From assembly GCA_037176905.1 (NCBI GenBank), contig JBBBWG010003969.1, positions 1 through 30,505 of the forward strand: DNA of 30,505 nucleotides, written 5' to 3'. The translations under genes and the position numbers were made by a program. Shown here one piece after another: positions 8,090-18,000 of the stretch (its first letter is position 1; every line of letters starts with the position of its first letter). The notes under the pieces are model-generated. The model saw only the letters and a list, made by a program, of their open reading frames with translations, ran no database searches and was not told the origin of the DNA. The DNA is from Azolla pinnata (lineage: Eukaryota; Streptophyta; Polypodiopsida; Salviniales; Salviniaceae).

Positions 8090-11000
8090 TTAAATGATTT
8101 TTTTCTTTCCAATCATGAGAGGACATTAGGAGATAAGGCGGAAGTGGCAATTAAAAGAGTTAAACTCGCATTTAAAGGAAGTCCCATAGGCCTACAACCA
8201 AAAGAAATACACATCTCTACTGGTGATTCATCAAAGAGAGTGTTGTTTGAGGAGTTGATCCAGCCTCTTAGGCCATCTCAAAGACCTGTAGAATAATTTT
8301 TACATGGTCCAAAAGACATGACACCGTTTGAATGGTCCTTGCGTTATCAGGAGAAAGCTTCAAGGTTGATCTTGCTTTTAGGAAAGGTAACAGGAGATAG
8401 AGTTATCAAATATGGGCAGGTTTTTTTGTATGGGAGGGTTTTGCGCATCGACTATGAAGATGATAACTCTCTAAATCTGATTGTGAAAGTGGAAACTTCT
8501 AAGGGCAAACGCAATATAACTCTCTCACATAGCAAACTTGTTTTACCAACTTGTGAATCACCATAGCTTGGAGGAGTGTTGTCTAAATCAGATAATATTA
8601 TTAGAACACTTCACCCCTTTATTTTGGGTCAAGGTGCTTTTGAAGAGTATTATTATAATACTGAAGACGATAAAGCTTTAGGTTCTCAATCACCATTGAT
8701 GGAATCGCCTCTCCCAAGAATACCAAAGAAATCGAGGACTCAAAAGGTGTAAAACAAGCCCAAAAAGAAACAGAAGAAGAAAGAATCTTCTTCAGTTACA
8801 GATGAATCAAATAACAACATTTCAGCAATAGATCTCGCTACTCTTGGTGGTGAACTGTCGTTTGGAAGTATTTCTTCTGGATAGAATACCATTCGTTGGC
8901 AGATAATGAAGTCAAAGCTAGTAAAGAAAGGACATATATTTACTTTGCTAATCACACTTATCAACATGCCCCCAGTTGATCCAACTACAGGGCGAAGGCC
9001 ATGAGAAATAAGGGAGCCTCATAACCTGTATGTGCAAAACTCGAAGAAGAAAATGAAGATAAACCCACAAGCAATTGTGGTTTCATGTTTAGTGATACTT
9101 GACCTAGTGCAATGTGGGGATGTGGATGATAATGATATCGTCAATCCCGAAAAATACTACTTTGTTATAGTTGGATCATATTCAAGTAAAGTAAGACAAC
9201 AATTAATAAAGGAACATCCAATGACCTATTTCTTGAAGTATGCAGAATGCAAAATCTATGTTCGTTTATCTATAGATGAGACTAAACTATTCGTACGGGG
9301 TCACAATAATGATAATGATTATCAACAAAAGATGTCATTGATTAAAAGGATCATAATTTTTCACTATGAATATGTTAATGCATTGAGGTAGTATGGACCA
9401 AAGCTATACCCAAGCCTTTGTCGAAAGTGCTTGAATGAAGTTGGCATTGTGGTGGATGACTTAGTAAAATCATGTGGCCTTCGAAAGTATGAAATGTGGT
9501 TCTAGCTTGCTTTCAGAGATGGCATTATATGGGAGATATAAGACCTCATCTTCACGATGCGGGAATCCAAAGAAGTAAAAGGCCAAAAGGTAAAGAAAGG
9601 GAAGATTGACCCACAAGTCAAAGCAAAAGCAACGAAGAATAAGAAAGAAGAATTTACTATAGAAGTAATGGAAGGTATGAAACTAACACCTTGGAGATCC
9701 TTACAAGGAATCAAGGATGAAACACTCCTTGTATCAGTTTTATCCCAAGTGATATCAAAGGAACTTAGTCTTGATGACATGGTGCTTGAATTGTTTGAGT
9801 AAATTACATTGATTTTGATGTTTCATTCATTTGTTTAATATGTTTCTCATAATTTTGTTTGTGATATATTACAGTCACAAAGTTTACATAAAAATTCAAG
9901 AGGCTATGATGAAGAAACTAGATTGTTCTAGTTGGGAACAAGCCTAAGAGCAATATCCAGTAACTTCGTCATACAAATCGCTACAAGACTACTTTATGTT
10001 TTTCGAGATTGGGTAAGTATTACAACTTTGTATAAAAACTATTGAATCTTATTATTGGATTTCAATGATAACAATGATCATGGTTATTGAGCAGAAACCA
10101 AGTCGGGGGAAAAGAAACGTTGGGAAAATTGGTGATTGTCCAGAAGTATTCAATTTTCATATCGAAAGAGCACGACAAGAGAAGTCACGACTGTTGGCTA
10201 GATAGCTAGATGTGGACATATTTGGAGTTTTAAAATCATTTTCTCATCCCTCCGATAAGTTGCATCTCCTCTCATATGAAGTGTTTTGTGGTAATGTAGC
10301 TGAGATGTTGAAATTGTTGCCAAGCAAGGACTATACATAGCTAATGGCAGATATTCCATATGGCTGGTTCTTTTAACGATGAAGAGCCTTAGAAGTAATA
10401 TGCCCAATTAGATAACATGGTCCAAGACTTTGCACAATTAACAACAGCTCCACTTTGGACAGTTTTGATCTTTTAATAGACGTGACCAAACATATTCTAT
10501 TACAAAGGCTTTACGAAATACATGTCACGCGGTGGAGGGTCTAACATGGTAATTATTTTTACTGAATTGATTTAATTTTTGTTGTTTAAATTTAGTGAAT
10601 TGTTCTAATGTCTTTAACTCCTGCTTTTTTACTAACTTTTGACTCTCTTGCAAGGTGAAATCTAGTGTAAATCGTGGTCTGTCTTTCTGATTTGTTAGTA
10701 ACACTGGAATCTATTAGTGTGGGTTTTTATGAACAAATTAGCAAGAAACGATTTCGGAACACTGCAACGAAAATGGGTTGTCAAGTACATGTTTTTTCTC
10801 AGCAGCTACCAAAAAGTTAAGACATGTTGCAGGCGACAAATCTATTGTCAACCCATATCAAAGATCGCAAAGACTAATTATTCGATTTTTGGAACTGTTC
10901 TCAAATGTGGATAATTAAATTCTTGACCTTTTCTCTGGCACAAGTATTGTTATCTTATGATTGTTTGTTTTTGGGCTTACTTATTATATTGTGACTTGAA

Positions 11001-11394
11001 TATTATCTGACTAATGAATTGTTAATATCATGTAGGAACAACACTTGCTTGTACCCTCAACAAGTTCAGAAGTTGTATTAGTCTAGAAATACATGAACCT
11101 CTTGTCAGTTTTGTTTCATAAGAATGCGGACCAATGGAATATGGGAGTGTCCTTATGCTGATGAAGAAGTTGGTGCAAAGCAGATTGGCAATACTAAACG
11201 GCTCCAAGCCGCCTCAAGAGAACCAATGCCACCCTTAGCTAATGAAGCGGGTGAATTTGGTGATCTTGAAGATGCACCCTCATGTCAACCATTGGGACGA
11301 TGATAACGATGAACTTCAACAGCAAATATCTGACCATCCGGCCCTAACCAATATGGAGAATACAGTAGAAGATATTGATTTGTTATTGATGTAA
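8090..11394 (+). pseudogene. Relic of a five-exon gene with N6/N4 amino-methyltransferase motifs
   Basis: Inferred exons: 8090-9798, 9875-10012, 10095-10548, 10655-10943 and 11036-11394; all four introns have GT-AG ends. Exon 1 holds one long frame with eight internal stops and no frameshift. Its N-terminal product (about 570 residues) is not recognised; it includes a charged Lys-rich linker. Exon 3 carries DIPYG at 10350-10364, after a CGNVAEMLKLLPS segment, like the catalytic DPPY motif IV and the strand before it. Exon 4 carries NPYQRSQRLI and then ILDLFSGT (10919-10942), continued in exon 5 by TTLACTLN, like the AdoMet-binding FxGxG motif I. Catalytic motif before AdoMet motif is the beta-class order of the N6_N4_Mtase family. 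Frameshifts occur in exons 3-5. Such an enzyme would methylate adenine N6 or cytosine N4; this copy cannot. It is not a processed copy because introns remain. Confidence 0.62.
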
Positions 11395-11872
11395 AACAAA
11401 ACCTTATACTCATGTATCAGATCACTCTTTATCTAACATCTGACTCTTTGTTTGAATTGTCTTCTTTTACCAAGTTTTATAGTTTCTGATATTTTGGTAT
11501 TTTGAATCTAAAATAAGAATATGTAATTTTAAGCAAACTCATTCATGGCTATATTTGAAATTTCGGTAATGACTTTTGAAATGTGAACTTACATTAACTC
11601 GTTATTTTTATCTCAAATAGGCTTGAATATAAATGCTACCATCTCTACATGCATAACGTTTTTGTCTTATTTCTAGCATTTTTAAAGGTTCCTTCAAGAA
11701 TGAATTGAGAAATCCTACAAATTTGTTAGTTTCACAATACATATTTCATTACCAACCTTTAAACATACATTAAATAATCTTTGAGCCTAGATTTTGTCTC
11801 TGAAAATGATCTCGTTAATAAATCTTTAAAGAGAATATGCAATATTGTTTGTTCTTTGCGCAAAAGTGTTCC
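11395..11872. other. Intergenic AT-rich stretch, nothing recognised
   Basis: AT-rich sequence without a credible open frame. It probably includes the former 3' flank of the methyltransferase-like relic. No poly(A) tail or target-site duplication was noticed. Confidence 0.5.
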
Positions 11873-12496
11873 TTATATATGTGCTACCAAGCATGCATAA
11901 TACACATGTCATGCTTGGCACTTACTTAATGACTTTAAGGCTTGATTCCATATGTTGTCCATATTCTTCGAACCAAACATGGAGGCATAAACCCTATTTC
12001 TCTTTCACATGAGTCATTGTCAGCAGCTCTCGTACCACCATACCGCCCGATTTCGAATCATGTCTAATAATAGTATAGCCTGGGGAGGCGATGAACTAGT
12101 AATAGGAGCCAAAAGAGATGAAATGTTCACGCTCTCCAAACACCTACAAGTCAACCACCCTTGATAGTATTTTTATCTTTTGTGCCAAATAATGGTATAG
12201 CTAGTTAGCATAGATGGCATTCAACATTTAAACTGTTAGAATGGGAGGCACACTTGCAATGTAAAGATGGATATGGGATGGAATGTGAAGAATCATTGGC
12301 CAGGAAGATGATTTTTTATAAGTCTAACTGCCACTTCGGATACTTTAACACATGATAACGATGATGATTACGACACAATGTCGACTCCAAGCAAGACCTT
12401 CGCAAACACAATAGAGATTACCAAATGGGAATAGGTTGTGGTTGCTACTACACATTTCATCATTCTATACTTTTGGCATTGATATTATTGTACGTG
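11873..12496. repeat. Direct repeat, left copy (about 620 bp)
   Basis: It matches 13482-14106 along its whole length with an offset of 1608-1611 bases. Identical anchor blocks include 37 bases at 11981-12017 (against 13589-13625) and 18 bases at 12422-12439 (against 14033-14050). Homology starts near ATATATGTGCTAC and ends near ATATTATTG. The copies have diverged by many point changes and small indels, so the duplication is old. It could be an LTR pair of a small element or a segmental duplication. Confidence 0.8.
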
Positions 12497-12814
12497 CAAC
12501 AATCGACTTCTGATGGGAACAATGATCCAAGACATGATATTCTTCATGTCTCCACGAGGGTCTCTACATCACACACATCAAAATTGCTAGGAGTCCCACA
12601 CCAGAACCTCTTATCCAGCACAAACACGTGCTAGCGATTCTCACAACTCACACTGGCGATGCTCGTGTGGAGGATAAGGAGTTTCATAAAAGCATTGATA
12701 TATGTGATGCACCCAAACTTCTATTCATGTCTTGTGTGAAGGGTAACCTTACGCGACGTGTTTTTAAGAAGTATCAAAAAGTTAAGCAGTTTGTCCTGTA
12801 ATTTAGAAGTCAAA

Positions 12815-13413
12815 TCATAGCTCATGCCTCTGATCATTCGACGCTTCCTCTCCACGACGCTCACGCCTATCCTCATCGGACTCGGCATCCAGACGACGAG
12901 CGCGGTTGTTATCATCGGTCTCACCCCCTACACGACTCTCATGCCTCTTCTCATCAGAGTGTTGCTCCTGTCGACACTCACGGCTCTCCTCATCAGACTC
13001 GGAATCATGAGGATGCTTGTGGCTCTCCTCATCGGACTCGGAATCCCAATGACCAAATCGGCCACGAGAATCTTCGCAATTGCGTCGACGTCCATGTTGA
13101 CGCTCCTGTCCTACATTCTTAGAGTAACATCCCTCGTATTGTCCTCGTCAGGTTTTGTACGCCAACGGCATTCAAACTCGTCTTGGTCAATATTTGCAGC
13201 ACGATAAGGAGAGTGGTCACGACAAGTATCCTCAATACGACGCCAATCATCACGAGAATCTGTGTTGATATCGTGATACAATCCTTCATCGTGGAAGCAA
13301 CCTTCATCACGACAGCCGCGCCTTTCCTCACCGTCGATCGATCTCGCAATAGCTCCACTGCATGCCACCAGCATGATCTCTACCATGATGAATATCGTAG
13401 TGCGATTCGCCAT
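12815..13413 (-). pseudogene. Broken gene for a small, charged, possibly secreted protein
   Basis: The minus-strand frame from 13413 begins MANRTTIFIMVEIMLVACSG, a hydrophobic start that looks like a signal peptide ending around residues 19-23. A Cys-, Asp- and Arg-rich region follows and the frame stops at 13111. One frame over, the reading from about 13140 to TGA at 12815-12817 is strongly charged, with repeats such as DSESDEES and ERRGEEAS and many His residues. One frameshift would join the two parts into about 200 residues. No family is recognised. It lies between the two direct repeats, and its upstream side is the right repeat copy. The signal peptide call is by eye. Confidence 0.45.
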
Positions 13414-13481
13414 GGTTATTACTTTTTTATCAGTAGCTTATCTTCTTAGGGAGACTAAGAATGACTACTCTATTCACCTTG

Positions 13482-14106
13482 ATATATGTGCTACAAAGCA
13501 TGCATAATACACATGTGACGCTTGACACTTACCTAACAACTCTTAGGGCTTGATTCAATATGTTGTCCATATTCTTTGAACCGCCCTTGGAGGCATAAAC
13601 CCTATTTCTCTTTCACATGAGTCATCATAAACAGCTCTCTTATCACCATACTACCGGATTTCAAATCGTGTCTAGTAGTATAGCCTAGGGAGGTGATGAA
13701 CTAGTAATAGAAGCCAAAACAGATGAAATGTCTGTGCTCTCTGAACACCTACAAGTCGGCCTCAACACCTCCGATGATATTTTTCATCCTTTGTGTTAAA
13801 TAATGATATAGCTAGCCACTGTAGATGGCATTCAACATTCAAATTGTCAAAATAAGAGGCGAACTTACAATGCAAAGATGGATGCGAGAAGGAACGCTAG
13901 GAATTGTTGGCCAAGAAGTTGATTTTTTCTAAGTGCGACAAGGACTTCAAATACTTCAACACATGATAACGATAATGATTAGGATACAATGTTAACTCCA
14001 CGCAAGACCTTCGCAAATACGACAGAGATCATCAAATGGGAATAGGTTGTAGTCACTGCTACACATTTCATCCTTCCATGCTTCTTGGATCGATATTATT
14101 GAAGGT
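13482..14106. repeat. Direct repeat, right copy (about 620 bp)
   Basis: Partner of 11873-12496 in the same orientation. The interior between copies is about 985 bp. If these were LTRs, TGTGCTAC at 11880 and 13487 could be the TG end, but no convincing CA end, primer-binding site after the left copy, or polypurine tract before the right copy was found. Confidence 0.8.
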
Positions 14107-15042
14107 GTAGGTAGCTCACTTGTACCCATGTCGAACGTCAAGATTAGAGGTGAACTTGATTGCTCACATGTCAAGATGTTTTACAATGGAAAATATCTTT
14201 ATTGGAGAGAAAAAACTTTCTAAAGAAAACAAAATTTCAACTATCTTCCTATAGGATAGTGCAAATGAAGTGTCATAAAGTGCTTGGATAGTCCATGACA
14301 TTGATCTTAAGGAAATATTTGACATTTTTTTTTTATGTACTTTGATTGCGAGAGTACCATAATCACGTTGACCTTGAGGGTGTGTGTTGGAGATTAAGCT
14401 CAACCTGGTACACAAACCCTAGTGATGCATATACAAACAAATGTTAATTTGAAATTATAATGTGAACATGTTGAAACTCGATCAAACATAATTGGTATTG
14501 CACAACCTAATGGGATTGCTAGGTAGTTAGGTTTAACATTAAGTTCACTATATGTAGTTAGATTTAATAATATTAAGTGGTGGGCATTCCAAACAAAATG
14601 TTACATGCCCCCGGTGGCCTCGTTCATATCAAAGTTGAATGACTCTCTATCTGTCTGAGGACAGAATGCACAGGTTGAAGTTCAATGTGCTCAAGGAATA
14701 CTTACATAATCCTGAAGATGCTACATCTTGGCTTCCATTGACAGGTTAATGTGATGTATCCCGCTATAAGATATACTGCGATTGTACCAGGATTTACTAG
14801 TGCATGCATTAAGCACAGCAAGTGGCAAGAACAAAACCAGGGCATGCCACTAACTATGTGTCCGCTGAAGTAGGAGCAGTTCAATACTTTAATCTATTAC
14901 GCACCAAGTCCCTTACGCCTGCAATAGTTACAACACGATGAGACCTTACAAGGCATTAACCATCACACATTCAACCTTTTATGATCAAAGATGAATTGCG
15001 ACCATCCACATATATTGCAAAATGTGAAAGAAATAGAAACAT
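14107..15042. other. Intergenic region and possible 3' UTR of the PARN-like gene
   Basis: No gene is recognised. On the minus strand a candidate acceptor (TTGCAG, AG at 14920-14919) could pair with the donor at 15044-15043, which would place a 3' UTR exon from 14918 leftward. No polyadenylation site was fixed. Confidence 0.35.
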
Positions 15043-15045
15043 ACC
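14918..15045 (-). other. Candidate 3' UTR intron of the PARN-like gene
   Basis: Twelve bases after the TAA stop (15059-15057) the minus strand reads CAG|GTATGT, with GT at 15044-15043, a strong plant donor. A fitting acceptor with TTGCAG ends at 14919. The junction would lie far closer to the stop than the roughly 50-55 nt usually needed to trigger nonsense-mediated decay. Transcript data would settle it. Confidence 0.4.
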
Positions 15046-15056
15046 TGACAACTTGG

Positions 15057-18000
15057 TTACAACTGAGGTGACCCCAAGTTCATGCTTCTAGCACAATCTG
15101 CAAGTCTCTGCATTGAAGGGCCATACTTGCAGAGAACTTCATAAGCTGCAAACCGAGCTACTCTTAATCCATCCACTCCATGAAGTTTCCCGCATCTCTC
15201 AATCATAGACAGAAATTGCTCTATTGCCTCAGCACTAGAAAATCTTGCTAGTGCTGAGCTATCATCCAGCGGATAAATGTCCACTAGATTCTTCGCTTTC
15301 AGAAGTTCATTTATAGCTGATTGTATTGACGATGGAGCAGTTCCACTTGTATATCCCCATAGAAGAGCTACTCGAGCACTAGGGTTATCAATTTGCTGGT
15401 CCACACTTACAGTAGCATTGACTTCGCGTCCTGTAGACAGATCAAGCACTAGAGGAACCAATGAGTTCAAGTATAACTTGTTCATGTGCTTTCTTATTCC
15501 CTTTTTACTCTTCATGTCCACAAGCTGTCTTATTTCGCTAGGATCAGTGTTTGTCACATCACATATGTGAGCAAACAGGCACCCTGCCATGTAAGCCTTA
15601 TTTCCATTATCACAGACTTTGGGTTGCAATTGTTGTCTGCAAAGAAGACTCGTCAATTACGGGCATGATACGTTGTCTCTTTATAGTATTTGTTCACAAA
15701 AAAACATAGGGAAACTCCATACAATTCATCAAGACAACGAGCATGAAAGGTCCTAGAAATTATACCTCCCACTCTGAGTTTTGTTTGATGCCAGTACATC
15801 TGATGTTTGAGCTGCCAGTTTATAGCTTTTCTTGCCATGACCACAACATAATGTCGAGTACAAATCCTCTAGTGTACTTTCATTATCATTGTCCAAATGT
15901 ATGATATTCCTAGCAAGATATTCTGTGTCGATGATGCAAGGGAAATTTTCAGTCAGCATGGATGAAAATTCCACGGCATTGAAAGGGAGAGGCTTGAAAA
16001 AGTTCTTGACGATATGAAGAAAATCTGCAAAATCCCAGATCTAAGCCATTGCAATAATTTCGACAAATCAAACTCAAGTACATAATGAGTCAGTTTACCA
16101 AGAATGCAATGATGGCCTATAACCACCTTCTTTGATTCCACAATGCAATCTATAACATGGCGTAAGCCTATAGATTCCAAAAGTTGCCTTTCTTTTTCCT
16201 TGCTTTCTCCTTGTTCCAGCTCTTCCTTATTAGAAAGGAAAGTGACGTTAAACCCAAGTCACTGAAGGTGAAACATGCAGACATAACGAGTGATGTGATA
16301 CTTGAATTTCTCAAACAAAAACGTAGAGAGAGAGAGGAACGTTAATAAGAATACATAAATATGCAGATAACCAAACTACAAAGTTAGAAATATGTCAGAT
16401 ATCTAGCCTTAATTCATTTCATACAATCCAGGTACACTAACTGTTGGAGTGAGTCTCTACATTTAATAGAAACACTGAAGGTCAGATTGACTCATGAAGA
16501 TGTAGCACTAAGTGTGAGGAAAAGCTTTGAAACATTTCATACATGAGACAGGTTTTTCAAGGTACCTTATAGAGGAGAGGAAGGGCATGCACACAGTGTG
16601 AGTATACTCAGCAAAGAAATTATGGATTATTGATAAGGTAACATTTGGATGGGTCCCTTATATCTAGAATACCTCTTGGAGTTCCAGCATGAATGAGCTC
16701 TAAATACAGTATATATTTACCATGTAACGAACGGTCTTCATGGGGCTCAGAAAATCAAATCTGATTCCAATTTTATCGGCCTTAGGGTTCTTTATGCAGA
16801 TAGGCATCTATTTTTAAACCTTGCAAAACTATGTAACTTCTTCTCGGACCTAAACGATCTAGAAAATGGCAGATGCAATGTGAAGTCATGGAGCACTATT
16901 ATGCATACACTCAACAACTTACAAAGTTCTGAACTATGGAAAAGCTACCAGGAGCTCCCACTACAACCTTGTTGACATTTTCATATAGATGAGAACCAAC
17001 ATGTTTCTATCTCCACTGAAAAAATAATATGAGCATCTTCTTCAGGTGGAGAACCAGCTTAGTAGAACTTTAAAAGATTAGAGTAACATTACATTGTATA
17101 TACAGTACTTGAACAAAAAGAATTTTACAGCTGTTGTGGAAAACTAACCAGCAGGACAACTCGCTCTGCATCTGATGCCACATAAAAGATATGCACATTC
17201 TTGTTTCTGCTCGAAGGACTGTCTGGTTGAACAACAGCCACGAGGTCTTTGTAATCAAGCTGAAGCACCTGTAAAAATAATCATCATTCCAGTTGTATTG
17301 AAATGACTGACCTTTGATAATGCATCTCATTACTTGATACATAGGTACTAGAATTCATGTTTATTCTAGATTTATCTGCATGTTATTCTGGAGTATTTAC
17401 ATGTCCATGCAACCAAGCCGAACTGAGTCTGAAGGACATATGCTCAACCAGGTTTATCTGACAGCTAAACAGTCGAGTTTAATTTCATGTGATGAAATGT
17501 CTTTGTATCTGAAGAAATGATTCTACTGAGAACAAGCATTACTGAAAAAGGATATGATAAAACAGAAACTGCAGATCACAGACACACCATCCAAGTAAAA
17601 GAGAACAATGCCTAGCGAATCATAACTGTGTTCATTCAGATTCTATTCATGTCCTACGGCCAGGATTTCTGACATGAATATGGAGAACAAACAATGTAGC
17701 TGCAAATGTATCCAGTGTAGCAATGTGTCTGATAAAACATCCACTTGATGCAAGATTTCAGAAAACAATCAAAAACATACGTGTACAAAATGTATTACAT
17801 TACCTCTAAAAGCACTAAAACCTCATGATGACCTAGGGATTCCCACTTCATGGATGCACGCAAGAGCCGAGGAGGTTCACATGACTTATACCATACTACA
17901 TTCGAGTTTGGGAATCGCCTAAACATCATTGAGAGCTTCTGGTCAGATTCTGGTTGCACTTGCTGATAGATATCCCCATTTGATATAACTCTACCTCCAG

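Noticed and set aside
8090..11394. A variant genetic code with TAA/TAG read as Gln
   Set aside because: TGA is also affected, and the PARN-like gene in the same window uses CAA and CAG for Gln and ends at TAA, so a standard code with a decayed gene is simpler.
8090..11394. Bacterial contamination as source of the methyltransferase motifs
   Set aside because: The motifs are split by GT-AG introns, and the region is continuous with plant element sequence.
11873..14106. Firm call of a TRIM-type retrotransposon
   Set aside because: The direct repeats are clear, but no primer-binding site, polypurine tract, target duplication or exact TG/CA ends could be seen.
16081..16110. Loss of the third acidic catalytic residue (GHHCILG)
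   Set aside because: The Gly appears only if the intron is read through; splicing at 16098/16024 gives GHHCILD, so the Asp is kept.
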